Part shown: piece after piece, positions 24,188 through 35,883 of the stretch
How the letters are laid out: every line of letters begins with the position of its first letter
Numbering within the stretch: position 1 is the first letter of the stretch
Source: Cerrena zonata
Taxonomy: Eukaryota; Basidiomycota; Agaricomycetes; Polyporales; Cerrenaceae
Direction of reading: 5' to 3'
Length of the DNA: 64,000 nucleotides
Assembly (NCBI GenBank): GCA_038087015.1
Contig: JASBNA010000012.1
Coordinates: 558,001 to 622,000 of the forward strand
Translations under genes and position numbers: made by a program
Notes under the pieces: model-generated
Seen by the model: the letters and a program-made list of their open reading frames with translations, nothing else
The model's database searches: none
What the model was told of the DNA's origin: nothing

Positions 24188-25316
24188 CAAAACACCTATG
24201 CCGTAACGCGACTTCGACTCATACCTGTGAATCCTGTGTCGCTAAGAATGGTTGTAAAGGATAATGTTTTGTCTATGTAACAATGAATAATATGGCAGAG
24301 AGGGAGTTATCTAAACACGATCTTACAGAAGCTGACATGAACTGTACAATAGTGAGCTAATCCTTCACAATCGCTCGGTCTCAATGAATAGTATTTCTTA
24401 CTATTGAAAATGTAATACCCTATTCGACCAACATGCTGGATACCGGTAGCTCATATTAAATATGAATGGCCTAGATAGATGCGGGAGTATGTTGGATTAC
24501 GCCATATACAATACATAGTATCCAGAAACACGTGTTGCTCGGTGAACTTAGTGATTGGAATGGGTTTGTAGAAAACGAGGACGCGACAAGGCTCCAAGAT
24601 ATGTGCCTCTGAAACTTGATCCATCATGGGGTGCATGAGCATTAGGCAATGAGAGGGTGAACTGGAAATTATTCCACGAGGGATGTGACCGACGATTCTA
24701 CGGGCTGGACCAGGTTTCATGGTGTAACAGGGTTTGACCTTTGCTCGGTGTTTCGCATCTAGTCGTATGACTTTTCTGCGATCCAAGCTAGTTCTCTCGT
24801 GTCTTGAGCTATGGTGAACGAGGAGTGAGTAGGTCAAAGGCTGTTGCACGGAAGACGTGTGTTCCACAAACAACGGCTAACGAAGTGACGGCCACGCTTT
24901 CTCCAGCGATCTGCCAAAGCTTGTGTCTCCATTGAAGGAACAACGTTTATCAGTTCTCGCAGGAATTCGTGATATGGCTAACGGGTAGTTATACTCCGTG
25001 CCAATAACGGAACACAATGACTGGAACCCTTACAGACTGAAGCCCAACATGGTCGATTTTGCGTACAATACCGACAAAGAAATCAATCTTTAGGTATAGT
25101 CAAACACACTCTTGTGATAAGGTAAAGTGACATGCCAGGGTTATATTGTGACCGCACGTCTAGCCAGGCTGTCGAGTTCGCCGACTAGACTCTTCGCAAG
25201 GTGGCACAGTGACGAGAAACGGGAGCCAAAAACGAACCAGACGCGAGTGGCAGCCGTCAGGAAGACCGGATGGCTTTTGTGCGCATGTTGGTAAGATGAG
25301 ATAAGATACTTTACCT
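24188..25316. other. Intergenic, unsupported open frame
   Basis: A 140-codon minus-strand frame (24,451-24,873) is open but matches nothing I know and has no neighbouring exons. The rest is likely the 3' flanks of the pseudogene and of KAT14. Confidence 0.35.
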
Positions 25317-26823
25317 TCACCGTCGTAACCGAAGCCTGAAGGCATTTGTAGATGCTCTAGAGTGAGAGTCGAGGTAATCTTCGTAAAACCCAACGATGAA
25401 TTCCTCTGCTTTGAAGCCAAATCGGTTGTATAGCAGCTAAAAGAGCACCTAAGAGACAGCACAGAGGGAGCATCTCAGCTAGACGTACCATTGCCGGATT
25501 CTTTATAGATACATGTAGCAGAATATCCTTGAAGGGATTCATGGTGATCAAGCGATACAGCATTTTTCTATTTTCTGGATTAAGCCAGGAATAAATTGAG
25601 TGGACGACAAACCCACGTAGCAATTTGTGCACCTTCCCACCCTGGTCGTACGGCCAGGTATGTGATGTACGTTTCCTGAGGTGAGCTGAGAAACGCACAG
25701 CCAACGACCAACTTCTTGTAAGTCGCGACGATAGTGCATTTTTCGGGACTAAATTGTAAAGAGTCGCTCACTCAAGTTATTGCCGATTAGAATTTGGAGA
25801 ATGTTATGCAATAGGCAAAGAAAACCTACCTTCTATACCATCCCAGAATAACCGACGTAAAAGATCATGAATTGCAGGAAGGTGGTTAGCACGAAACGTC
25901 GAGTATTCGATAGGAGCTTCGGTCTCTATTGGATGTTCTCTTTCGGGACTGTACAGGTTACTATAAGCTAACACAGTTTGTTGTCAATGAATTCGAGAAC
26001 GCACTACATGAATGTATAATGATCTCTGACGTCCTGCATTAGATTTATCCAAGGAGCCCTGGTCTCCCAGTCGACATCTACAAGACTAGAATTCGAAGGT
26101 GACTGGAATCCATATATTCGAGATAGAAAAGAGGTGTCGTATGGTGTAGTGCTGATGCCGTAGAGCGCATCAAGAACCTGGGGGTTAGGTTGGATATTTT
26201 GTTGGGGCTTCTCCAATGGTGTGAGCGGGCGGTCGAGATGTGCGGTTGGAGGATGTGAGTCAAGAGCCGCGATACGCAATGCACTCTGTATGGATTCGAT
26301 CAGCACACAAATTTACGCTCGACTGGAAAGACGTACCGGATGAAGCTTCAGTTTCCTTGCAACCAAAGAGGCCATATACTCGTCCCTGCCAGAAATCGAA
26401 GTATCATTCTTTACATCGTCAAGAATTCGCCTAGCTTGTAATCTGGTCATAGGTACAATATACGTTCCACTAGTATCGAACATTAAGAATAGATCCGGAA
26501 GCATACTAGTCAAACACGTACCAGTCGTCCTGCTTCCCGAGTTGTCTCTGAATCGTTAGAACATCTTCCGCCCACTCAATAAGCAACGGCTCAACAAAAC
26601 GATCGAAGAAGAAATCCTCTTCAGAGGCCTCTTCCACATAGTCTTCCAGATATGAAAAGAGCGGCTCAAATGCCTCGGCATCGAATATGTAATCCCTGGG
26701 TGATTCCTCAACATGTGTGACTTTGCGGCGTTTTCGTCTATGCTGAGAGTTATGTGAATGCCGGAAATTTTGTTGTCCGTATTCTTCATCGCCTGAATCG
26801 TTCCATTCAGAGCTCGACGACAT
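25317..26823 (-). CDS. KAT14: KAT14/CSRP2BP-like GNAT acetyltransferase
   Basis: Relative of the animal ATAC-complex acetyltransferase KAT14. Exon 1 starts MSSSSEWNDSGDEEYGQQN, with a basic RRKRRKV patch and an acidic helix. Later exons carry APIEYSTFRANHLPAIHDLL, RRLFWDGIE, ATYKKLVVGCAFLSSPQETY, ITYLAVRPGWEGAQIAT, and MLYRLITMNPFKDILLHVSI, KNPAMLLYNRFGFKAEEFIV, ending ASTNAFRLRLRR. This matches the KAT14 GNAT domain almost block for block: V-x-P-x-W-x-G-x-x-I-A acetyl-CoA loop, NPAMLLY-x-x-FGF, and terminal FxLRLRR. Six exons; the intron between IAT and MLY ends AATAG. About 400 residues. In fungi its complex is not established, so a chromatin role is inferred. Confidence 0.88.
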
Positions 26824-27232
26824 AACAACAAAGCGTGGTTGTACAATGCAAGGGTTGTCAGGGTGTACTTGGCATAATAGTGATCATGGGTACGGAAGTA
26901 AGAGGTAGCTTGTTGTGGCGCCCTGCTGACTACTTTCCTCATACACCACCACCATCTACCCCAACTCCTCTATTACAAGCAATAGATAGGAGAGCATACG
27001 TTCACCTTTTCTGAACGATTCTGCGAGGTTAGTTTATGTACTCCAGTCTGTGTTCATGTCTAGGTGACTAAATCCAAAGGTGAAGGTGCACATATCCAAG
27101 TTCCACATACACCGTTTTGCTCCTACATACACACTACCACCCTCCTACTCCCCTGCACATACACTAATGCGAGATCAAACATATTCTCTAGAAGAGAGGC
27201 TACAGGTACGATCGCCTATACCCGATAGCCTA

Positions 27233-29297
27233 GTTACAAGCTCATGCGACCCCCTCGTCCAAGGCAGAGTTCTGCCCGCCGCTTGATTCCTCGCTCATAG
27301 CAGCTTTCATCACCGACTACTGTCCTGAGGGACAAGTTAAACCCTCGTCACAAGCTGAACAGAGCCTACGGACGATTTTATCTGAATTAGCTGCTCAGGC
27401 AGAGAGAGACGAAGAATGCGCACTCTCAGATCGATTCGACCAACTGGAATTCGGGACAACATGCTCCGTCACCGACGAAGCTAGCAGCGGAAACGACCTC
27501 TTCTCGAATGATACTCAAGTCACTTCCCCTACTGCCCTTAGCTCGAATACCTCGGAAGCATCGGGTTCAAGCGGCAGTACACAGCCATTCAGTTCCCCCA
27601 TTGGTTTCCTACAAACTGCATTTCCAGATATACCGACCCATAGACTCCGCAGTATCGTCAGCAGCATGGGTGACATTGACGATCTAGACATGGAGGAAGT
27701 AGTCGACCACATCTGTTCCTTAGAATGTGTTAGAGAACTTGAGCAGAGAGGCATGGACGAACTCAGTGATGATCAGGAAGACCTTACCCCTTGGCTTGCA
27801 GTCGAGAAGAAGAAGTCCTTTGCTCCTTCGAAGAAACAGAAACAGCGAGGGACGACCTTCACCTTCGGCGATGTTCGCCAGACACGACACATACGACCCT
27901 CAACGGCACCTAACTCACCGAACCCTAATACCAATGGCGCTTCTGCCCCTGATCCATGGACGCAAGCCTCATCATTGGCTTCGCATCTAGCCACGCTAGT
28001 ACCTTCCATCCCCGCTTCACGATTTCATTCAATTTTTCACTCTCCGGAGTATAACTCGCCCTCTGTCGCTATTCGAGCCACTCTGAGGAGTATCAAACCT
28101 CTTGATGAGTCTATCGAATTCGCCCATGCGCTCAGTATATTCGAGTTCCTCGAAAATGGGAATGACTTCACCTCACTTTCACCCTCTGAACGTGAGCAGC
28201 TCATGAGTGATGCCAAGCTCGCCGTACGAGCTACGGGTGGACAACCTGATGTTGCCTTAGATCTCGTCCAGGTCCTACGTGACCTTGACTCTGATGCAGT
28301 CTCAGGAGAGGTCGAATGGAGACTATATCACTCACCCGCTCCCCCACAAACCGCCTACTCTCCTCGCTTTGCTTCCAATGCGGCACGTCGAACAAAGTTA
28401 AAGCTCAAACTTCCCACCGAACCTCCTCCCGTTCCTCCACCTCCTACTAGACAACACTCATCACCTATCTCTCCCGTAACTTCTAACGCATGGAAAACAA
28501 TTGCTGCCTCTCGCGTCAAATCTGAACCTTCCTCCCACCCTCTGAAGGATTTCATTCCCGCCTATGATCCTTCGAATATACCTACCAAGAAAGGTAAGGC
28601 AAGGGGCGGTATTAACGGTCCTGGGAGGAAGGCTGTGACACCTGGCAATGAAAACAGGACACATTCGTTGCGTGCGAAGGAGTTGATGCAGGAAAGAGCG
28701 CAGGCCTTAAAGGAAGCTGGAAGGGCATGGCAGAACGGACATGGCAGGAACCGAGGCGGCGAAGTTGCGTTCTATTATGCCGAAAAGGTAATTTCTCTGT
28801 ACTCCTCGTGCAATCTTCAGAGTCCGTCACAAGATGCTGATTTCCTCCTTAGGCGAGACAACTTCAACAAAGGGCTTTCAAAGAGCAGCTTGCTGTTGCC
28901 CAAGACAAAGTTGACGCTTCCAGGTAAGGATGGTAATCTTTATTGCCCCAGATTTTTTAAAGCCCCCCTTCTCCACAGGCAAAATTCAAAAAATGGGAAC
29001 ACAATCGATTTGCACGGTACGACCGTTGCCGAGGCAATTCTCATTGTCAAAGAGATCCTTGCAGAGGAATGCCCTTCGCAGTGTATGTTAACTGTAAATC
29101 TGATACGTGTTTAATCATTCTGATTATTTACCACGATTGTGTTTACAGCGAAGCCGCTCAAAATTATTACAGGACGCGGGATACACTCAATCAATGGTGT
29201 TGGTGTCCTTGGTCCTGCTATTAAGGCCAACCTGCTTGGAGAGGGTTGGAACGTGGGAAGATGGGACGGTGGTCTTGTCGTTCGTGGCAAATCATAG
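27233..29297 (+). CDS. DUF1771-Smr domain protein (Cue2/N4BP2-like nuclease family)
   Basis: Frame opens at 27,233 with CPPLDSSLIAAFITDYCPEG, long before the first in-frame Met at 27,666, so a short upstream exon must supply the start. One candidate ATG is at 27,171, but no convincing splice was found. The middle is low-complexity Ser/Pro. The C-terminus has the DUF1771 helix pair (RAKELMQERAQALKEAGRAW, AFYYAEKARQLQQRAFKEQL) and an Smr domain: NTIDLHGTTVAEAILIVKEI, KPLKIITGRGIHSINGVGV, then LLGEGWNVGRWDGGLVVRG. DLHG and TGRGxHS are the Smr nuclease signatures. Yeast Cue2 with this domain cleaves mRNA at stalled ribosomes. Three 3' introns; the last splits a Ser codon before KPLK. The 410 bp upstream of the frame hold nothing else. 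Confidence 0.82.
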
Positions 29298-29919
29298 TTC
29301 TACTCTCTTTCCAATTTCCCACCCCCCTTTGGTTTGATACACATACACGTACATTCATTCTATCATTGATATCATCTCACACCCTCACATTCATTGGGTT
29401 TGTCTCACTCGTTTCCATCATCAGTTTGTTACTCGATTTGTCGGTATCTCTATTACCTGTTCATATTCCTGTTCCTGCTCCTTCTCATGTCTCTCCTTGT
29501 CTTGTTCCATCCTGTCGGTGCGACTTGAATTTATCACATTATCGCATCCATCGTTTTGTACCCATATTGTAGTGGCTTGTAGCGATTGTGTATACCCTCT
29601 GGTGTATCAATTAGGATCGTATTTTTCTTGGAGTCATTTGTTAGCTTGCTTGTTAGTTATGTTCCTCAGTACTGGCAGGACGTTCAATCCCGTCAGTACT
29701 ATGTTAGACTCAGTTATATTTATATCTCGGAAATCCTTTCAACCATTTACTGATTCTGGACAGCGGCGTCACAACACTCTGCTGGCTGCCACTGGGACCT
29801 CTATCTCTTTATTTTACATAGTTCCTGCTAGGATGATGATCGTGACAAAAAACTATTGTATGTTCGTGACACAATCGTATAAGTAACTGATTTGATCTAC
29901 AAACCATCCTTGTCAGTGC
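29298..29919. other. Convergent intergenic region
   Basis: 3' ends of the Smr gene and of the FunK1 gene meet here. T- and C-rich, with no coding signal. Confidence 0.4.
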
Positions 29920-30834
29920 CTATTCACGGGCTTTAGGTTCAAGGTATGAATTCACTTGAGCCCATTGCATGTCCACCATCCTAGACCGTGGTAACCTATC
30001 CAAAATGTTACGAAGCACCAGGATATCACTGGGTTCCTCGAAGGTCTCCTCAACCGTAACAACCACATGTGATATGTCTACCCTCCTGGGCTTTCCTGTG
30101 TCCACACCTTCCATGTTCATCCTAGACTTGTGGGATTTCACTCGCGCCAACTTGTTATGGAAGTACACCCAGTACGCCACAAGTTCCGCAAGACTGAACT
30201 GATACTGGATGTACGAATTGGTGGCTTTGACGTTCCCCATCGTCTGCAATATGGCACACTTCAAGCCATGACAAATGGCAGGAGTGACATTGATCCACTC
30301 CGTGCAAGGATAACGAGGCCTAAATTTCCCGTTGTCATAGCAGTAGCCGATCCAAAATAAAACCCAACAGAATGACTCGAGATCGTGACGATAGAGCCTA
30401 GTAGGTACCCTTCCTTGTTGCCCAACCTCTCTCAAGAGCTCCAGAGACATAAATACCATTGTCCCTGTTGGATTCACCCCATGTGAGGGATCAACATCGA
30501 TTGTGTCGCTATCAACAGTAGTGGCGAGATCAAAGTCGCTGAGAATGCCATCTTCGCTGATAGGGTTCACCATGAGGTTGGAAACAGATATATCGCCATG
30601 CCGTACACCAAGGAACCACAACAATGCATGACCTGAAGGGCGGTATCGTTAATGTTGGTCGTACTACTAGAATATTCAAAACCTACATCGAATGGTTTGC
30701 AGAAACGGCTCGAAAAATCGTGCTCCGGTGAATGTTATAATCGACATGGGAATGTCGAAGATGACAGCCCGGCGTACTGTTTGAGTATCCTCCATTCGTT
30801 CGATTGAATTTACAGTCGGATAGGTTCTGATCAT
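29920..30834 (-). CDS. Short FunK1 kinase (hinge plus C-lobe), copy 1
   Basis: Two exons: MIRTYPTVNSIERMEDTQ to the hinge AVIFDIPMSIITFTG, then an intron in a Cys codon, then HALLWFLGVRHGDISVSNLM. The catalytic loop is HGDIS...N with the metal-binding Asn kept, DFG is DFD (ILSDFDLATTV), and the C-lobe shows GTMVFMSLELL, YRHDLESFCWVLFW and YPCTEWINVTPAIC. No glycine-rich loop or VAIK-type Lys precedes the hinge, so the ATP-binding N-lobe is missing. About 285 residues. It is the only copy left of the duplication whose reading direction is minus. Catalytic activity is doubtful without an N-lobe. Confidence 0.65.
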
Positions 30835-31037
30835 CAACGACGGTGACTCATGTGTTAGTATTCTCCGAAGTCAAAGTTCGGTTTGCTGTTATCTTTCAAT
30901 CCAGCCTGTGTTCCGTGAGATCTGAAGCTAAGTGGGTTCATCGCATGTTCGTTTAGAAACGCGATAACTACGAGTCTGGTTCTGACTAAGTTTGAGCGAC
31001 CTTCGGAAAACGTCTCTATCATTTCCTTGGCAGCGGC

Positions 31038-32129
31038 ATGACCGTATTTCCATTGAAAGAAGTGGAGGAGGTTGAATATGTCTTGAAACTTTCTTGGCCC
31101 GAAACACAGAGGCGTAACGAAGCGGACATTATCGAACGGGCTAGGAAATCAGCTGCTGGAGTCAGGTCACTTGCTACACTGAGCGACCATCTTCTACACC
31201 ATCTTCCACACGTCGTTTCCCATCGGGATTTTTTCAGGCATCTAAACTAGACAACCTCCTGTGCATCCCGTCAGTCGCCCCTCGAACTATGCGTGTCATA
31301 GTGTTCAAAAAACTCATCCCCATTACTGACAAACTGGGAGATGATTTAGCACCACCTTTCTTGCAAACTTTACGATGTAAGCAGATTGCGTGTTATCAGG
31401 CGAAATCATAGTCTCGTTGATTGATTTTCTCGTACCAGGCCATGCATTATTATGGGACCTCGGTATTCAGCATGGAGACATCAGTGACACGAACCTGATG
31501 ATGGATCCAGATAGCGACAAAGGCATTCTCAACGACTTTGATCTCGCTACCTGTTGCTGATAAAGACGCAACCAGATCTCTTACATGGGGCCGATCGCAC
31601 AGGGACGATGGCCTTCATGTCTTTGGAGCTCTTGGAAGGGGATGGGCAACAAGGCAAGGATCCCTAGACTCTATCGTCACGATCTCGAGTCATTCTGTTG
31701 GGTTTTATTTTGGATCTGCTACTGCTATGAGAATGGGAAGCTCACGCCTCGTTATCCTTGCACGGAGTGGATCAATGTCACTCCCAGCATTTGTCAGTGC
31801 CATGAAGGGTGACGTACTGAAGACGGATGCGCAAAGCCACAGCCACCAAGTCATACATCGAGTATCAGTCCAGTCTCCACCGACTTATGAGATACTGGTC
31901 ACTATTCTATGTCACCATGGGCTTCAGAAAACCCGGCAAGTCTACGAGCATAGAAGATGTGGGGAGTAATCTGGACTTGTCACATTGGGATGATATGGTC
32001 GAGGAAGATTTCGAGGAACCAAGTGATTTTCAGGTGCGCTGGGCCATTCTGAATAGGCTACCTCAATCCAAGGAGGTTGTTATGCCATGGCCGCAAGATC
32101 GTGGGTACGTACCAACAGCAATATTATAA
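31038..32129 (+). pseudogene. FunK1 pseudogene with N-lobe still present
   Basis: Unlike its relatives this copy keeps N-lobe sequence: YVLKLSWPETQRRNEADIIE, with the Lys and the alpha-C Glu region. A TAG follows at 31,249, and the frame resumes as SVAPRTMRVIVFKKLIPITD. The catalytic loop is [19 protein letters not shown], then LNDFDLAT, where an extra T breaks the frame relative to the 60-kb copy (CTACCTGTT versus CTACCGTT, near 31,550). The C-lobe resumes in another frame (YRHDLESFCWVLFWICYCY) and shifts again after NVTPSIC near 31,800. At least three lesions mark it as dead. The last third is nearly identical to the 55.8-kb copy. Confidence 0.8.
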
Positions 32130-32496
32130 ACCAGGATCATATAAGTATACGATCGTGTCGAATATAAAGATACTTGTCGGCTGTATTGCGATCTATTATT
32201 CGCAGTTACAAGTATGGTGACAATAAAGCTGCATTCGGTTCCAGTAGCAAGCAGAGTGTTGGAGTGTTCGCCTTGATCGTGAATGTGAGCATCTCCTACT
32301 ACATGGATTTGATTGCTCTTTCTCCGGCTGTTCGCCGAGGATAAATTGCTTTTGAATTCAGCCTGGGTCTCGAGAGTGACGAAGACACCGCTCAATCGAG
32401 CTGAAAACGAATGGAACGCGTATACCCAAGTACAATATAATAAACCCATGGTTATATAGAAGGCGGTAGTGAGATAAGAACATGAAGCACACAGTA

Positions 32497-33060
32497 TCAT
32501 GACTTTTCGGGTATCGTTGACACTTGTGACAAAATACCTGCTCGCTCCGCAAAGAGTTGAAACGAGAGACGTGGATCTGACTCTTCCTTTGCTCTATGAT
32601 GGGGTAAATTTTCGGAACAAGTTAGAGGTTATGATTAAAGAGATGCTAAATGATTGGAGAACATACCTTCGCTTCATCTCGCTTCTCCACGTAGTCCCCC
32701 TCAATTCCGGTGTTCGTATTGATGCACCAATAATTCCAAAAACGAGTGCGATCAATGCTTCCGCAACGATCTGAGAGTGGATTGATTATAGTGAGTGTAT
32801 ATTCAAGGTAAAACTGATCAGATATGCTCACGTCAGATGGCAGTGAGCCTTCGGGTTGTCCTAATGCTTTCAAGTGCGATAGGTCTAGATGGAAGAGCAT
32901 CGAATAAGCCACAATGAAGCGTTATCCGCAAGATCATCACTAACGTTCATAAGTGAAGTATGCAGCTGTGAAGACATATATTTATTCCATGGTTCGATCC
33001 GTGCTACGTACCATGTAGAATGGTGATGGAGGCCACTAGGATGAGGACATTTCCAAACAT
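32497..33060 (-). CDS. EMC5: EMC5/MMGT family ER membrane protein complex subunit, copy 1
   Basis: Small two-helix subunit of the ER membrane protein complex, which inserts membrane proteins. Five exons read MFGNVLILVASITILH, then AAYFTYEHLSHLKALGQPEG, SLPSDIVAEALIALVFGIIG, ASIRTPELRGTTWRSEMKRR, and a last exon with EESDPRLSFQLFAERAGIL. These match EMC5 blocks (SHLKAL-G, SLP-DI, MDPRLSF). All splice sites are GT-AG and no stop interrupts the frame, giving 107 residues. It differs from copy 2 by a few residues, including GTTW versus EITW. It is transcribed toward the FunK1 pseudogene. Confidence 0.85.
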
Positions 33061-33280
33061 TGTGAGGTGGGCGGTGGCGTATTGAGTCAAATGACAGTAC
33101 TGTTGCCTTAGCCAAGAGAAATGTCGTTTTTACTGTACAGTTGGAACAGGACACAGAGTGCAATACCGTCGAGCCTGAGCCGTCACGGCCACGGTAGTAT
33201 ATCGATTTAAGCCACTGGTGAAGAAGGGCAAGTCACCTTCTCTACAGAATCTCGCACGCTCTTCTTGTTATAACCATCGC

Positions 33281-35066
33281 CTAGAACGAGTCTGAATAAG
33301 CTGGGCTTCCCGAAAAGTGGGCCAGGTGTTTGAGGATCAATGGATCAATAGCATTCGTCGAGATGCTGCGGAGAGGAGAGGATTGGTAAACAATCGATTC
33401 TCCTCGACTGTGAGACGTCTCCTGGGACATAATCACCAGGGTCGATGAAGTGGGGACCGGAGGTGTGGAGGGAGGGGCAGGAGATTTTATCTCCTCCTTG
33501 CCACTAAACGCCATCTTGATAGGCGTGCTAGACATACGTCCCTTTACCGTCTTCAGTTCCTTCTCTAATGTTTCACAATAATCAACCTTCGCAGCGAATG
33601 CTTGTTCAATCGATCTTTTGCCAGCTTCCAGCATTCGGCAGTCGTTGTTCACTGCCTCTAGCTTCTCTTCGAGCAGGTTGTTCTCTTGGCGAGCAAGCTC
33701 GAACGAGTTGTCGTCGTGGACGCTCCTCCGACGCGTGTTGTGCAGTTCGCGGCGAGCATCCTTAACTTCGGCCTGAGCAGCATCGCGCTCCTGGGTGAGT
33801 GAGGCAACGCGATGTTGGGCGGCGGACAGATCCTCGCGAGTAGCCTGGGGTGCATCAGATTCGTGTTGAAGCTGCCTCGCGACACATAGCATCAGCCTTG
33901 ACCCGTTCGAGCTCGCGCCTCTTGGTGATGAGCATGGCCGTAGACTCCTCCAGAGCAGCGCTGCAAGTAGCCAGCTTGTCATTCATAGCAGCGAGTGAGG
34001 TATCTAGGCTCTTGCTCCTCTTCGAGGTTGGTCTCAGACTCCAGCAGGAGGTCGCCTTCGATTTCAGCAGCGAGTAGGTCATTGGAGAGTTCGTTTTGAG
34101 TATGGGCTTAAGTGTTGGCTAGGGCTTGGATCTCGTTACATTTCCTCTCCAGCTGTTCACAGACCTCGACAAGCTGAACGAAGCAGGTCGTCCTTTACCT
34201 TCAGCTGGGCAAGTAGTTCGGCGGTCCTCGTATTCGCAAGATGCGCTGAGGTCTAGTGGTCTGCACTGACAGCCCTCTCGTGCTCTAGCTTGTCATTCAA
34301 GGTTTGTATCGTCGCCTGGGTGTCGTCCAATCCGGTCGATAGTGCCAAGTTCTCGCTCGTCAGACTTCCAATTTGCGAAGATGTAAGCATATGAGCAGCC
34401 CGGTCTCTCTCGAGTGGCGTCTTGTAAGGTGCAGACTGTGTAAAGAATTCAGCATCGACCTCTTGCTGCAGAGCTAGTGAAGTGTAAGCGACGAGCAGGT
34501 CAGCCTCAGTTAGCTCGAGTTTGGCTATAGTAGTGTTAAGCAAGCAAAGCGAGGGAAGCAATGTGGGTAGGGTAGAGGGACTGACGAGAGGCCCGTTCCG
34601 GAGCGAGTGCGTTCTGAGTGGTGTTCACTGCGGTAAGGTGACGATCAGATTCCTCTTGGAGTCGAAGAGAGTATGTGATGGGGTCTTGAATTGTCTTCTC
34701 TTGCTCCTGACGACGAATGTGCTGACGTTGGAGCAATGCAGATTGGGCCTTGTTCTGGAACTCTGCCTTCTGTTTAGCTGAGGGGAGTTGGAATAAGGCT
34801 CAAAGACCGGCATTATAGATGGAGGTATGTGGGGGTAACTTGAAAGTGTTCTGTGAAGCATCAGTAAAGTACAGAGGATGAAGTGTATCAGGACATACGA
34901 TGGAGAGATCGTCAGAACCAAATATCTCGTTGTAGTTGGACACATCTTGGTGAATAACATCGTGTTGAAATCGAGTGGGGTTGGTTGAGGCGAATAGTAG
35001 CGATGATGGTAGAAGCAGTTCAAGTTGCAGGGGAGACAAGCCACAGTATTTGCGAAACGATACCAC
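33281..35066 (-). pseudogene. Coiled-coil protein pseudogene, copy 1
   Basis: An uncharacterised protein made of long heptad-rich helices: QKAEFQNKAQSALLQRQHIR, LELTEADLLVAYTSLALQQE, LASLTQERDAAQAEVKDARR and NNLLEEKLEAVNNDCRMLEA, with a Ser/Pro-rich C-terminal tail (IKSPAPPSTPPVPTSSTLV). Two lesions are visible. A TAG at about 34,252 follows RAVSADH where copy 2 has an Arg codon (CGG). About 10 bp are missing near 33,875 relative to copy 2, which shifts the frame between KADAMCREAA and LQHESDAPQATRE. The 5' end near 35,066 lacks a clear ATG. Function unknown; a structural or cytoskeletal role is only suggested by the coiled coil. Confidence 0.7.
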
Positions 35067-35581
35067 TCGGACTATCCGCCTCGGCGTCCAAGCAAGAGAC
35101 TGATGTTGACTATCATTTCACCTTGGTTCGATGATATAGCCCTAGTTTGAGCTTAGAATCAGAGGTCTAGTACGTTTCATCCGGTGCCTTTCCTCAAAGA
35201 TGACTAGGTCGAGGAAGTCGATTCCGGGTGCACATACTAGTCCCACCTAAGCGAAATAAACCTATATATATAGGAAAAATCAGTAGCTCGACAATAGAAG
35301 ATAGCATGCATCAGCATAGTGAGACCATTGATGTCTCTTCGAAATGTTACTTTGAAGAGGTGCTTCCTGCGGCCTTCCACAGGACGTCATTCAAGTTGAT
35401 TCTGCCTTGTGGGAGTCAGTTTGCCATGGGGTAACGAGACATAGACATATGTAGACATATGTAGTTTGAGGATAGAAGAAAGGCAATTTTTACAGCGCAT
35501 TCAGATTTACATTCGTACTTGAAGAATCATAGGATGTGGTTACGTTGAAACTGCCAGTGGCAGGAGAGGCGAACGAAAGAA

Positions 35582-35835
35582 TTATTAAACATGAGCGCTA
35601 AGGCGTAATCTATGATTCTCAAAGTCGCTTGGGGTTAAGGTCTGCAGCACTTTCGAGTCTACTAGTACATAGGATGATATTGATATTGATACCGATTGCC
35701 CACCACGACAGAACAACGTTGCTTGAAGATTACATTTATGACACCGATCCTTCGAATTCCCCGTCTTCCCAGCTCCAGTTCTTCGCAAAAAAAACTGGAC
35801 CCAGAGGTGACCACATACATAGCGGGTCACACTGA
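35582..35835 (+). repeat. Conserved spacer module, left copy
   Basis: Near-identical in reverse complement to 56,790-57,045. Translated frames share MGLRSAALSS and SSQLQFFAKKTGPRGDHIHS. It may be a remnant of a gene 5' region. No product is claimed. Confidence 0.6.
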
Positions 35836-35883
35836 CACTAGTACCAGGGCCACCCGTGTATGCCGTCAATCGCCCCTCGAGCT

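Noticed and set aside
24451..24873. 140-codon minus frame
   Set aside because: No recognisable motif and no flanking exons; left inside the intergenic entry.
29497..29886. 129-codon plus frame after the Smr gene
   Set aside because: Low-complexity T/C-rich sequence in a convergent 3' region, no splice partners.
32063..32500. 145-codon minus frame, and its 156-codon twin at 55,417-55,887
   Set aside because: Open in both arms, but overlaps the EMC5 end and FunK1 3' end and flanks. Similarity comes from duplicated DNA rather than from a gene.
34625..35044. 139-codon minus frame (MACLPCNLN...)
   Set aside because: Alternative frame across the 5' part of coiled-coil copy 1; no family-like sequence.
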